DNA of 64,000 nt from Porites lobata (GCA_942486035.1 CALNXK010000157.1:1258226-1322225), one strand, 5' to 3'. Positions 45,271 through 57,298 are shown, numbered from the stretch's first letter. Notes: generated by a model not told the origin, from the letters alone. Numbers and translations: made by a program.

Positions 45271-48100
45271 GGAAATTCCCAAAATTATTGTCGTTCTACA
45301 CTTATAAAACGTGACACTGAGAGTCAATTTTGATCTTCTCTTGATGATAAATAACAGTAATTTTCTGTTTTTTAAAACTCGCATAGCAAATTAAGTTTCA
45401 GTTTTATTTCGGAGATTGCATTTAAAGCCCTTCTAACTATCCAAGTGAATATGTTTCTATTTGAGGGGGCGATCTACAAACAGGAATTCTTTTCTTGTGA
45501 GGAAAGACCTTTTTCATACAGGGAGAGAATTGCAACAAGTTGAAGTTTTCCCGTGGGACCGTGGGAGGGCATTGTTTCTGCTGCTCCCGGACAGGCTAAT
45601 AACATCGTAGAAAACTGTATTTCGACGATCATTCGGCGTAGATATAGGGCGAATAACTCGACGCAATAATTCTGTGTTCGTTCCAAATCGACTTCCAAAT
45701 CTTTTCGCAAGACGTCCTGAAATGACCCGAGTGGAACACGCAGTGCCCTCTGGTTGAGCCGTCCACCATTTTGTCTGTTTTCGACGGAAAAAGCCCATTC
45801 CATAATTGGGGTGCCACAGGCAGCCCAATAATAAGAAAGTTATGCTCCTTTATATGTAACGGGAGTGGGATGGTTGATAAGAAAAAATTATCACTCTCTA
45901 ATTCTGTTTTTGTCAAACTTGTCTGAAGTTACTTAACGTAAACTTTGTTGGTAAACGAGACAAAAATTAAGCACAACGATACTTGCAGATTCGCCGTGAT
46001 AAATGGCGGCTATATCCAAAAAACTGAATTAAAAAACGCAATGTTTGCGTTTTAGTTTTGTCTTGAATCTCTCTAAACGCTTCATCCACAAATTTTCAGT
46101 TTCCATATTTACCTGTCCCTTGCCGACCGTCGCTGACCGACGCCTTAACATCCCTGAGATTCGTTTTGGTGACTCGTGTTAATGAATTCATGTTTTCAGT
46201 AACCTTTTTTCAAACTCCCAATTGTGCTGAATGGTTTATCCATTACGTGCCGCCTTCAGTGAACTTGTAGTCTATCTCTTCTTTATGGGATAAGTACCCC
46301 GAAAATATGAAATTATATTAGTCAAATATGATCTGTCATGATATTTTGAGTCATTATTTCTGCCAAGTGCAAATTTATCTTGAAATTGAAGGAACCTTCC
46401 AAAAAGTAGTTGCGTAAAATAGAAATGAGCTAATAGTAAAAAAAGGAAGTTTAATTCTAAAAGGACTACATGGATATAGGTTGAATGTGAACTGATTAAT
46501 ACTAAGGGGAAGATGTACACTTCCCTTAGTAATATTGCATTTCCCTTTCCTGCGAGGGGCGTTTCTGCCATCCGGAAAATAGCCTGATGTAGTTTCTTAT
46601 AAGCCAAAAGAGAGCGAGAGAGGTATGAAACCTCTTCCTTCGCTTCAACAAAGAAAGTTAGAAGAATTTCTTATTCCTTACCAACTACTTTCTACTGCTA
46701 GTTTTGGTTTTTGAGATGGCGGGAACGTCCACTCCTTTGCTGGGATAAAGTTTTTTGTATAAGGGGTTTTCCAAGCTTTAATTATATGCTTCAAGGCCGA
46801 AATAAAGGCCAAACGTTTTACTCTAATATAAATTTCGCAAAGTTAAAAATAAATAAAGGTTTCAAAGGTTACTGATTAGCTATGCCTAATTAATGTTTTT
46901 ATGTAAAGGACTGAGAATGGGGGACACAAACATGTATCGAAATTATGACAAACTTGATGTGGGCTCTTTAATGGTGTCGTTCAAAATGTTCACGGTGTGT
47001 AATAAGTACTCGTGACCTTGTATCAGTTTGGCCATAAAATCATACTAAAGAATAAGCAAAAGACAAAACTCAAAACTCTTCTCTGACCATAACGTTGTTT
47101 TTTATTTTAGGACATATTTCTCATTTTTTGCCAACTCACGAGAAATGCTTGTCTTATAAGTCAAATGGGTCAATGAGTCATGAGTCAAGTTATGATCTAG
47201 TCACGTTAAGGAAGCCCTTAAAAAGTGATTAGGGTTAAGCACTGATATTAGTGATGAGGGTTAGTCGTCGTTTTATATAAAAAGTTTTTACGACGACATC
47301 CAAAATCTACTGTTTTACCAAGACAAAAATAATATTCGGATTTAACTTGAGAATGGATTTTGGCTAGTACGTATATACACCACACATAGCATGAAAATGT
47401 TGAGTCCAAGTCAGTGTCTTATATTTTGAATTACAAATTGTACATTAAGGTGCCACACGAATCTCAATGCATTGGCACGAAATGACCTTGGTAGGATTTT
47501 TTTTTGCTCAAAGTCGGTGTAGGTTTATTTTTTACCCCAGGTGTTTTGCTGCCAGAACTGCAGTCTGTAGGATATTTTCTATGAAATCAACCATACCGCC
47601 CCGCCCCCCACACCCCCTCAAAAGTCAAGTGGTCGGCCCCTGAAGTGTACAAGTGCTTCATTCAGATATTAAGTCATGTGGCATAAACGTGACGCAAGAG
47701 GGCGATAAATTAAGCAGTTGCGGTTTCTTAATCAATTTATTGTTTTACTCCTTGCATGCTGGCACCATTCTACTCTGTTCGTCTTCTCTATCTGCTACAC
47801 AGTTTTTTGGAAACAGTGCCACGAGTTTGGGGGACACTTGCTACCAATTTTACGCTGTGCTCTATTAAATCAAATCTAAAGGTAGGTAACATTCAAGATC
47901 TATAAACGTTATTTGTTAATTGCGAGTGCGTTCACTTTCGAAAACTTGACCTTATATTGCAATTAACATTTTACTTCCTTAAGTGCCTAAAAAAGAAACA
48001 TTACGGAGGTGTAATCAAAGAGGTCCTTTGTTTATGGCCTCTTCTTGAATTTTCTCTAAGAAGTTAAATTTTTACTACATCACTATTTCACTTTTGAGTG
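45270..48100. other. No gene recognised
   Basis: Several overlapping minus-strand frames at 45474-45916 show no known domain, no splice context and no repeat partner. The rest is AT-rich non-coding sequence. Confidence 0.45.
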
Positions 48101-48105
48101 TGCTT

Positions 48106-48156
48106 ATGTAAAGTTTGCTGCGGTGCGGTTTACGGCAGGCTGCTGAAACAAAAAAG
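48106..48156 (+). pseudogene. Remnant of a cGLR membrane exon
   Basis: After an acceptor-like cacttttgag, the DNA reads ATG with one extra T and then KVCCGAVYGRLLKQK, ending at a GTAAGA donor. KVCCGAV is identical to the start of the membrane exon at 30156. The hydrophobic spans are gone and the start is broken. It suggests an older exon duplication upstream of the third cGLR. Confidence 0.45.
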
Positions 48157-48159
48157 GTA

Positions 48160-50330
48160 AGATTACGATACATTTCCTGTCTCAGCATTTTACTTTCTTA
48201 ATCAGATCTTTCCGACTGATGCGAACAACGTTACTCTGTTTACTTCAATCGTGTTAATTAATTTGCTCCTTCAAGTTTTACGGTCTCTAAAGGAGACTAG
48301 TTTCGAACTTGTTTTACGCTTCAATTGACTGTTAACGCTCTAAATATGGTTTGCAAAGGTGGCCTATCTTAGTTTTACTCTGTGGGATAAACAGTATTTA
48401 ATACTAACTGGGGAATGAAGTCTGCACTTATAAGCATAAATTCTGATGCGCCCAGGTGTTTTAAACTGCTTGGACACTGTAAAAAATTTACTTATCTCCT
48501 TCGTTTTTTTTCATATTTCATGACTTTCTGTGTGTTGATATACTTGATAGATCATGTTTACATTTCTTTAGCATTTGATTTTTGGCAGGTTTTTTTTGGC
48601 ATAGAGTGTTTCGCATTTGGTTTTTGGCATCTGCTTTTAGCATATGGTGTTAAGCATTTCGTCAGCATTTCTTCGGTAATATTTTGGCATCTCAGCACTC
48701 TCACTTTCCACCAGCGACTAGGGAGTTTCCCTTCCTTGCCCGAAGCTGTACGTGTTAATTGACTTTAAGAATTCAAACCCGACACAGTCGAAGTATCCGA
48801 TTGCATGCATGTTCACTGAATATTCTAGAAATTTGTTATCAGCATAGCATTTCTGCTTGACGCAAAGATCACTTTAAACTTATTAATTTAACACTTTTTA
48901 GTTGTAAAAGAATTTGCTTCCTCATGTGACTGTCAAACACTTTCCGAACGATAGTGCACCGACTTTGTTGTAAAATGGCAAAGTTTTACGTAAGGCCGAG
49001 TTTTATTTAAATCGTGGTTTTAAACGATTATTTGAATGGACCTCGAGAGTTTCCTATAAGTGCTTTTATATAAGTGTTTCCATATGCCGTTCACAAAGAG
49101 TACGTAACAGTTAGTATATGTACTACGAGCTATTAAATACAGAATACAGGCGTTTATGGCTAAATTAAACTGCTTTAGAACGCGCTTTTGCTAAACACTA
49201 GCTAGAAATTATTTTAATAAACGGACTGAGCTCGAGGCTGTAAGTGCTCTGACCGAGCTAAGTAATTTAACGCAGTCGAATTATTGCCGATTGCCCTTCT
49301 GTACTTGAGTATTCTAGAAACTTGTTTATTCTAGCGCAGCATTTCCTTTAGAAATTACATTAATGGCATCGATAAATGGAATCACCGAGAAACAGCCTAC
49401 TGGGCAAAGATCACCTTTTTACGGAATTCCTGCAAAATTGTCCATGCTCACGAAGCAATCGGTAGAACCCAACAGAACGTCGTGTTAACAATTCGAGGGC
49501 CGTTTTTCGGCAGCTAAGGCTCTTTGGCCTATTCGCTTTTCGCTGAGCGAAATCCCATCGTCAGGCTGTGATAGCTCTCTCACATTCCTGTCGATCGCAT
49601 CTTCTCCATTAAATAAAGTCGGGAACAAACGTGTACAGTTCGTCCAAATATACAACAATGATCCCCGCTGAATTATTTCAACGTCCTTTTAACAACTCCA
49701 AGTCCATTTCTTGCTGATGATAATGTCAGTGTTCTTTAGAATATTACCATTCTTCGGCTAGGCTGGCTACTCTATGAAGTGTACCCTCTAGAATATGCCA
49801 AACATATGCATAAAAGGCAAGGATGTTTTTAAGGCTAGGAAATGATGGTAGGTAAAAGTAAAGTGTTTAATCCGACTTAATGAATAAATTAATGAGAATC
49901 GAGTGAGTGAGTGAGTGAGCGAGTGATCGAGCGCCATTCGTCGTGCTTCCAAAACCCATGGCATGACTACGTCATCCATGAGCTAACAATGAAATTCATG
50001 TCGCCTGGTTATTCTATTTTGTTTTAACTTGCTAGATTCTGGTATTCAATTATTGAATGACCTCGCTATCTCTGATTCAGGACAGAAAGGAATGTTTGAT
50101 GGAGATATTTGTCTTGTAAGGGCTTCCTAAGTCTTGAGTCAGTTAGAGTATGCGTTATTAGTATTAGACTGCAACACTGTGGCATTGTCTCAGAGTTCTT
50201 TGGAGAATCTCGATTATGTTTGATTTATACTCCAGCCTGGTCGCCAATTGTCTTTCTCCTCAAATCGTATGCCGTAAGTTGCACTGCCCATTGGCTGATA
50301 ACAATGACAATTCTTGAATCCATCTTTTGA
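48160..50330. other. No gene recognised; short satellite and old local duplication
   Basis: gagtgagtgagtgagtgag at about 49901 is a tetranucleotide tract. Parts of 48790-48890 (attctagaaatttgttatc, gcagcatttc) recur diverged at 49265-49345. A hydrophobic frame at 48415-48762 comes from a low-complexity tttggcat repeat. Confidence 0.45.
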
Positions 50331-50335
50331 CATTT

Positions 50336-50760
50336 TGTAAGGACAGAAATATAGGTTATAACTTTAGGAAAAATGACACACAGGACTTTGTTCCAAATTT
50401 TAGTAGAACTGATGGTTTTAAATATAGTTTTTTTAACCGTGTTGTAGATTAATGGAATGGTTTACCCAATCATATTAGAGAATCAAACAGTATTGCAACT
50501 TTTAAAAGAAATGTTTTAAGCTTTATTAAGGATAACTAGAACATTTATATTTCTATTTGTATATATTTTTCTTAGATGTTAATCAGTGGGGGCATCCCTA
50601 GTATGGCGCATTGGTGCTTTTGGTTGTCTCCTTCTCCACAACTTTTTTTTTTCTTTTCTCTTATAGTAGTGTTAGTTTATTTCATTTCATTATTTGCTTG
50701 TAATGCAGTGGAGTGAATCTGTAATAAATAAATAAATAACTAAATAAATAAATTCAAATA
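50336..50760 (+). mobile_element. 5'-truncated LINE with (TAAA)n tail
   Basis: Reads FKYSFFNRVVD then WNGLPNHIRESNSIATFKRN, the C-terminus of a CR1-type ORF2 with one stop. An untranslated region and aataaataaataaataacta at the 3' end follow, so orientation and tail are clear. Confidence 0.75.
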
Positions 50761-51290
50761 CTTCAGTTCTATGATTTAGCGATTATTTGACAGTATAATC
50801 AAAGCTCATCAAAACAAGTGAACATAATTTTTTTCTGTGTTGGCCTTTACACAAATCGCTGAATACAGGACTCGTGGTTGCTACCTGATAGGTCTATTGC
50901 GTAGTTAAGTGCAGTTTTAATTCCAGTTAGACTAAAAATATGTTTTAGTATTTTACAATGTTTCGCAGTCTCTTTTGCTATTATCTTTGACACTGCAATT
51001 GAATCAAAATGCAAGTATGGCTGTACAGTATGAGAATTACGATAATTCCCAATCTAATGGCTATTTTGAGTCTCTAACTACTGTTAATTATTGTGACGTC
51101 ATGTTATGGAAATGTTTATATGCATTTGCGGTGTAACTTTGTAGAATAATGAGGAAATGAATTCTTTGGCGACTGTTTTTGAATAATCATTGCACTCTTT
51201 CATGCTTTTTTACTGGCTAGAACACCAAGGTGATCTTCTGTTACCAGTTTCAACCGAGTGATTTTTTTTGTGCTTTTGTCCTTTTTCTCG
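50760..51290. other. Upstream region of the third cGLR
   Basis: No exon recognised. The stretch just before 51295 is T-rich (attttttttgtgcttttgtc) and serves as the polypyrimidine tract for the next acceptor. Confidence 0.4.
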
Positions 51291-51294
51291 TGAG

Positions 51295-51524
51295 GTATGA
51301 AACCCTGTTGCGGTATACGGACCATTTTAAGGTGCCATCGCGTGGGTCTCCTTCATTGGAATAGCTGGCTTTCTCCTACAATTGCTGCGCAGCCTCAAGA
51401 GCTTCAGTGACAACTGTAAAGATGGGGAATCTGAATGTACAAAAAAGTTTGGTTAATTGCTGGATCTTCACTAGGTGGTGCACTGTTTCTGTTTATTGCT
51501 TTCACCATAATACGACATTTCTTG
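51295..51524 (+). pseudogene. Third cGLR, membrane-span exon with two frameshifts
   Basis: The acceptor is ctttttctcgtgag, ATG is at 51297, and the donor GTACGT follows 51524. It starts MKPCCGIRTIL, matching MKVCCGAVKTI of the other copies. The first hydrophobic span (GAIAWVSFIGIAGFLLQLL) is in the +1 frame and the second (VWLIAGSSLGGALFLFIAFT) returns to the ATG frame. Exon length (228 coding bases) is still a multiple of three. One change is near 51328 and one in an A run at 51441-51446. Either two compensating mutations or two assembly errors. As read, the ATG frame stops early, so membrane anchoring of this gene is in doubt. Confidence 0.6.
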
Positions 51525-51930
51525 GTACGTAATTAATATTAGCCCTTTCATTCAGAACAATTTCAGTTCTTTTTTAAAACGAAAAGAAATCATTGTACTG
51601 TGCAAAACTGGATCTACTAAAGAGGTCTTTTTTAATGGTAACATCATAAGCCGATTTGCTCCAAAGTTTCAAACGTTAGAATAACTCGGTTTAAGATGTA
51701 AACACTTGTAATTGGGCATTCAGGTAGAACCAGTGGTAAACGGCATAAATATATGGTGACAGACAATTCAGTTTCTATAAGAGACGTTTTTGATAATGGC
51801 GTTGTGATACACTAAGTCTGTTGACTCATCACTCTTAAGTAATGAGAGTACCAAAACAACTGAAACACACGTACAAATTCTTGTGTTTGTTTTTTTTTTT
51901 TTAATAATCTGCAATACGCTATGGAAGTAC

Positions 51931-51986
51931 TAGCCTGCGAAGCGCCAGACGCACGACCGGAAATGCGTCTGGCGCTTCGCAGGCTA
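51931..51986. mobile_element. 56-bp hairpin MITE with 9-bp target duplication
   Basis: Perfect 23-bp arms beginning TAGCCTGCGAAGCGCCAGAC, loop of ten bases, flanked by exact TGGAAGTAC on both sides (51922-51930 and 51987-51995). It shares the TAGCCT terminus and 9-bp duplication with the MITEs at 4756 and 19583. Confidence 0.9.
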
Positions 51987-52243
51987 TGGAAGTACAGGCT
52001 TATTGTCAAGCGTTGATTAGGGATGCTAACAGATCCAGCTATCTACACCACTGCAAGCGGTCTTCAGTAACTTTTTGTAATAAAAACAACCTATTGTCTG
52101 GTGGATCCAGAGTTTTTCAAGATAAGACTGATGCCGGTTGTAGAAGATACAGCTTCAAGGTTCACCGGCCAAATTCTAAAGCCGACCGTAAGGGAAAATT
52201 AAGAGCTGTTTGAATATCCATGTATTTCCAAAGTGACATCCCT

Positions 52244-53552
52244 TTAAAGAGGGTCTCAATGGGGTGGTGGCTTTTACGGTTATCGGCTAAAATTTGGGCT
52301 CTTTTACGGCTATCGGTTAATTTTTTTCAGTTACGGTTAATAAAAAAGTTAAAAATTAACTTCTTTTGTTTCAAAAGGTTAAATATTAATTAACCTGTAT
52401 TTTTTGTATCTTTAAGTCAAAATAAAGGTCTTCGGATCATCTCGGGATGAAACAAGCTATTCTTTTGAAAAATTTTAACATTTTAGAGATCATACTTTTT
52501 ATAAAGTATTTCACTTCTAATATTATTTACACATAGAAATGTCAATAGTCAATTTAAAAATAATCTTTGTGAAAAAACAAAAGCGGACACGCAAACGCCC
52601 AGCTCAAGGCCAGGGCGCGACACTCATTATAACAAAAATGGCCGTTTTCACACAAGAGACGGGTTATCCGTTTGAAGATTCGCGTCAGATAGGTACTCTT
52701 AATTTGAAAATGGAATAGTTTTAATTTTGAATGAACAAGCCGCCTGACTTTATCCGTCAATTTCGACGGACAGTTTGAAGACTCGATTATCCTTTCCAGA
52801 TAGCCTGTGTACAGCCGCCCCCTCGCCTCAGAAAAAAATGGGAGAAGGGGTGTCTGTGGGGACGGCGCATCTGTACACAGGCTAGTCTCAGATGGATAAT
52901 CCATTTCTAGTTCTAGTGTGAAAACGGCCGATAACAAAATTCCCGTGTCCAGTGTTTTTAATGATAGCGAAGGACTTTACGGAACGACTGTCTTCCGTTG
53001 CCTTGTCCGTAGGCCTCATTATTCCGCGCGGCTAATGCGTTTCGGGTCACGTGGTCCGAGCGAGTTCGCCAGACGCCGTACAGGGACTAGGCATGGCAAT
53101 GTCCACCGTAGCGTCAGAGAAAAACAGGGAAATGTTGTTTATCGGCAACGTGTTTACAAACAGTGACATCTCTGGGCCTTGCTTTACTAGTGTTTCCAGG
53201 GCACGACCTCCTGAAAATCGCAAATATTAATCCCCAGCAAGAAGCCACACTTTCGCTATGGAAAAAGTTAGTTCCCCGAGAGTGGCAGAAATGGAGCTTT
53301 TGGTCAACACCTATAAAGCGCTTCGCCTAACGTGCGTACGGAGTCACACTAGCCGGGAAATAAAAAACGCAACCATAAGCCGTGAGTTTAGTACCTCCCT
53401 AAGTAGCAAATCTAGGGAACAATTTCTTTTACGGTTAACTCTTTTTTACTCTATTTACGGCTAACGGTTAAAATTTTTAAATTTTTACGGCTATCGACTA
53501 AATTTTTGGCCGTTTTACGCCTATCGGTTAACCCCATTGAGACCCTCTTTAA
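52244..53552. mobile_element. Full-length 1.3-kb TIR element in the third cGLR intron
   Basis: Ends tttaaagagggtctcaatgg and its mirror at 53533-53552, with subterminal repeats of tacggctatcggttaa. A shortened copy is at 5396-6556. No transposase is visible. Its right end lies about 115 bases from the acceptor of the catalytic exon. Confidence 0.82.
52801..52884. mobile_element. Hairpin MITE nested in the 1.3-kb element
   Basis: tagcctgtgtacag and its mirror ctgtacacaggcta enclose imperfect arms. It resembles the TAGCCT family, but the flanks do not match as a target duplication. Confidence 0.5.
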
Positions 53553-53667
53553 AGATAGGCCTGTTTGGGTTTGTAAACAGCCCAACCCACAGATGAAAAC
53601 ACCCAGCGTTTTTTGGGTTAACATAATAATAAATTAAGTATAAGCTGTAAATGCCCCCTTTTTACAG

Positions 53668-55209
53668 GTTACTTGTTTTCCTGTCGCGTGTGGTCACCGA
53701 AAATGCACTTTTACCGGACGAAGCTCTGAACCTCTTAGAGATATTCTTGTGTCTGTGGACGACAACATTCCTTGCGAAGAAGACCTAACAGAGTTCAAAG
53801 ACAAAGCTTTAGCGGTGATGAACGACATCAGGACTGAGCTGGAACAAATAATGCAGAGAACAAGATTCCAGTTTATCTTTTCAGGAAGTGCGGTGGAAAG
53901 ATACGGGATCCCGTTCATGTTGTCTTATAAGCCCACAGATTGTGCCTGTAATTCAACATGTCAGATTAATGCTTTACACACGGATCTAGACGTGATGTTT
54001 TGTTCCCTGGCAGACAAAGCAACTTTTTCTGGCGAAGGAAACATTCTTGTCGAACCTCTCGTAACTGATGATTCTGGTTTCACAGGCTACGCTAAGCTAA
54101 CTTCTCTCACTCCTGGCTATCAAGGAAGCTGTGTTAGTTCAAAACTCATCAGAGATCAAGCCAAAGTTGCTGTAGAAAATACGCGTGTATCAAATCTCCC
54201 TGGTGTGCCATGCTGTTATGGAATGTCCGTGTTTACTCCTAAAATGAAGCTACATTGCAAGGGACCAGCGATGAAGATCAACATTAAACCCCTCTTCGAG
54301 GCAGACGTAACTTTTTGCTTTCACTGTGCCGAGTGGCCTACGTTAAGTGACTGGCCTTCTCGACCGAGGTACTGGCCCAGTCTTGCTGATACGCAAAGAA
54401 TGATATCACTTGGTTGTCACCTGGTGGCAAAGCCAGCACCGAGTGACGTGGACCAAAGAAGTTGGAGATTCTCGTTCTCTTTGGCAGAAGTTGAGCTTTC
54501 CAAGCTTGTCCCAGACGTGGCAAGGAAATGTTTTGTGGCTTTGAAAATCATCGTAAAGGATCACCTTCAACCGGTTGTCCCTGAAATTGGCCCTTACCAC
54601 ATCAAAACCATTTTTTTGAACACTCTAGAGAAGGTGCCGGTTGGTTTCTGGACAGAAGACAACATCGAAGAGTGTTTGCTGACATTGTTAACGGAACTTT
54701 GTGATGCCCTGCTGTCCGTGAAATGTCCCCATCACTGGTTTAGTTTCGTCAATTTATTCATTGACATTGACGAAGAAGATCTCCAGCGTCTAGCAAGGAA
54801 GGTAGAAAGAATAATTAAAGACCCGGCTCCTTTCATTTTTGACGATGGTTGTCGTTGTCTGTCCCCATGTTGTTTCCGTGTGCCTCAGTATAATTTCACT
54901 CGCCGAAGTAGTCAACAGTTTCTTGTCGACTACGACGAGATTACCATATCTGTAGACGGGAATATGATCCCAAGAGAAGTCCAGCAAAATAACTCTCCCA
55001 ATCAATTGCCAGCATCTTCTTCCGTGATGCCATGGGCACAAATCATTTCAGAAAGTTCTCTAGGATCAATTTCAAGACCTGATGGACCTGTGGTAACTCT
55101 TCCTCCAGTGCATAATCCCGAAAGAAGACCTGCATCATTTATGGATGATTCAGAAATGGAGTCGTCAAGAGAGGCAATACCCTTGACTGTTATTTTACCG
55201 CCCACATAG
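53668..55209 (+). CDS. Third cGLR (Mab-21 nucleotidyltransferase), intact catalytic exon
   Basis: The acceptor is cctttttacag; 513 codons are open to TAG at 55207. It starts VTCFPVACGHRKCTF, parallel to PIYFPVSCGHRKLIF of the tandem copies. Motifs: FSGSAVERYGIP (GS loop), LHTDLDVMF (first two metal-binding Asp), EADVTFCFHCAEWP (third acid), SWRFSFSLAEVELSKL, YHIKTIF and CPHHWFS. A Cys-rich stretch DDGCRCLSPCC is followed by a Ser/Pro-rich tail. All expected catalytic residues are present, so a second-messenger synthase of the cGAS-like receptor family is the best call; ligand and product are unknown. If the membrane exon is unusable, the first internal ATG (53818) precedes the GS loop and could give a soluble enzyme. 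It is more diverged from copies 1 and 2 than they are from each other. Confidence 0.85.
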   Translation, partial: VTCFPVACGHRKCTFTGRSSEPLRDILVSVDDNIPCEEDLTEFKDKALAVMNDIRTELEQIMQRTRFQFIFSGSAVERYGIPFMLSYKPTDCACNSTCQINALHTDLDVMFCSLADKATFSGEGNILVEPLVTDDSGFTGYAKLTSLTPGYQGSCVSSKLIRDQAKVAVENTRVSNLPGVPCCYGMSVFTPKMKLHCKGPAMKINIKPLFEADVTFCFHCAEWPTLSDWPSRPRYWPSLADTQRMISLGCHLVAKPAPSDVDQRSWRFSFSLAEVELSKLVPDVARKCFVALKIIVKDHLQPVVPEIGPYHIKTIFLNTLEKVPVGFWTEDNIEECLLTLLTELCDALLSVKCPHHWFSFVNLFIDIDEEDLQRLARKVERIIKDPAPFIFDDGCRCLSPCCFRVPQYNFTRRSSQQFLVDYDEITISVDGNMIPREVQQNNSPNQLPASSSVMPWAQIISESSLGSISRPDGPVVTLPPVHNPERRPASFMDDSEMESSREAIPLTVILPPT

Positions 55210-56310
55210 ATATATTATTTTGTTTAAACAAGAAAGCTGCACAAAAGGGATTCCCAAACAGGTATATGACATTTAAGTTAATGCAGGAAGGATAGATCCT
55301 GAGAAGAGTCTGTTTTAAGCGATATTATTCTAACAAGTTTTGTTGATAGATTTTCTAGTTTTAGTATGTGATATTTAACCGATAATTTCTATCCTTATTC
55401 TGTCGCAAGATAAATTTAATAGAGCGCTATTATCGTTTTTGCCAACTCTCCCGGATTATCTGGGAGTCCCCTGAAATACTGCACTATTTTCCCCCGTCTC
55501 TCGCACTGATCACCAAATCACCAAGATAAAATACCATTTTGAGCTTTCCTGTTGCATAGGTTGAAAATTTTCCCATTTCTCCGACAATTTCAAACATGTT
55601 TCGATCATATAACGGTTTGCGTTGGATTTGGACTTTAGAAGTCTACTTTTTCATTAACCTTGAAAGGCGAATTTTTAAGACTTGGTATGATTTCCTGAGC
55701 CATGTTATAACGTGGCTACTGGGTCGATTTGTGTTTATGTGGAAGGGGGACTCCACTGCTCAAGATTGTATATCCGTTGAGCTCCGTTGGCAGCTAGGTC
55801 TCAAGGTCTTGATGATTTCTTTTGCCTACGTTTGCAGAAGCCACTTAATTTAAAGTCAGTCATGCGCGTTATGGACATGGTGGCTTATTGTTTGAAGAGA
55901 GGATTTTACTGCGGGAAGAGAAAGACCAAAAAGGCGGGAAAAAGTAGACATCGTGATCTGCTAACGATTTACTGGAAGATTATGAGACAATTGCGACCTA
56001 TTCACCAAATTTTAGATAGACCACCGAGATGCCTTTGATTTATGATTTGAAAAGCTACTGGCGGTCGTGTTTTATTCATTAACAAATTTGCCGTCAACTT
56101 ACGCCTGCCTTGGTTCTTACTGTTACGCCAAAATGTGGATCTACCTAGAATGAACACCACTGGTGTGCAACTGTTACGGATCTTATGATCCAACGATAGC
56201 GACACCAATGAACGACGCTGAAAAATCCACTAACGCATCCTTTCAAACTTTTTCGCTATTATTGCAAGTCACCGTCGTACAATCGTAAGGTCCCTATTAC
56301 AATAAAAACC
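55210..56310. other. 3' flank of the third cGLR, no gene recognised
   Basis: Short frames at 55596-56038 have no recognisable domain. The first AATAAA I noticed is at 56301. Confidence 0.4.
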
Positions 56311-56315
56311 CGCTG

Positions 56316-57298
56316 TTAAAGGGACAGTGTCCCGATTATGCGCACGCCCGAGCGTCATCTATCTGTTTTTTCTTCAAAAGACAATAGAACTGTCAAATTG
56401 ACTCGACGATTTCCTTCCGGACCGCGCCACCGACAGAAATTTGTTGTTTATATTCTCAAGTAGTATTTTAGACTTTCGAAGAAGTCTTTCGTCTTACAGA
56501 AAAATTTGGCTCGCGGTTCGAAGACTCATCGTGATTTCATCGCTAGCTGGGCCGCCTCGCGACCCGAAAATCTCGTTCCGCTGGCTTTAAAAACATATTT
56601 TCTAATTTGAAACTCGTGTCAAAGGTCAATCGCTCCAAGTCCAGTAATATCTGCCTGATTTGCTCGCGTTCTAGCCTCAGACGTTTGAAAGACATCAATA
56701 AAAATGCAATCTCAACGCTATGAATCATCACAAAGGTTAGTCAAAAGTGATATTATGATTTCATGTCACTAGTTTTTCAAAACATGTAGCGCCTGTTTGT
56801 TCGATTTTGTCGGCCGTAGGGAGATTCATTTAAAAGTTTACTAACGCGTCGTTGCAAAACATTCTGCTTCACGAAGCTCCCCTCCACAAGATCTCCTCAG
56901 TCACATCAATGTCTCCACGGTTTCTGTCTTACAGTCTTTATTGTTGCTGTTTATTTTCTGCGTACTCCTTTCACAATTATCTGAGCTTGTATGGAAGCTA
57001 GCAGAAGAAATAAGCCTTCAATCGGCATCAAAGTGCTTCCAATCTTTTGGTCCTCCGGCCAACGGCAATAAAAGTAACGCCAAAAAATCCAGATTTTGCC
57101 CAAATCGAAACTTAACGGGAACAACATTGATCTATAATCCTGAGAAGTTTTAGTGTCGTATTGAACCCGGCCAAGCGCGATGCAAACGGATTTTTCAAGA
57201 TTCTCTTACTCTCCTCGCATCTTTTGATTTCGCGACATCCTGCCCAAAAATCAAAGTTCGGTGCATGCGCAGTAACGGTATACTGTTCCTTTAACAGC
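56316..57298. mobile_element. TIR element of about 1 kb
   Basis: tgttaaagggacagtgt at the left mirrors actgttcctttaaca at the right, followed inward by tgcgca words on both sides. Non-coding interior. Confidence 0.65.

Noticed and set aside
45474..45916. Three overlapping minus-strand frames of 95-109 codons
   Set aside because: Mutually exclusive frames without recognisable motifs or conserved splice borders.
48415..48762. Hydrophobic 115-codon frame
   Set aside because: Built from low-complexity tttggcat-type sequence; no splice context or homology pattern.
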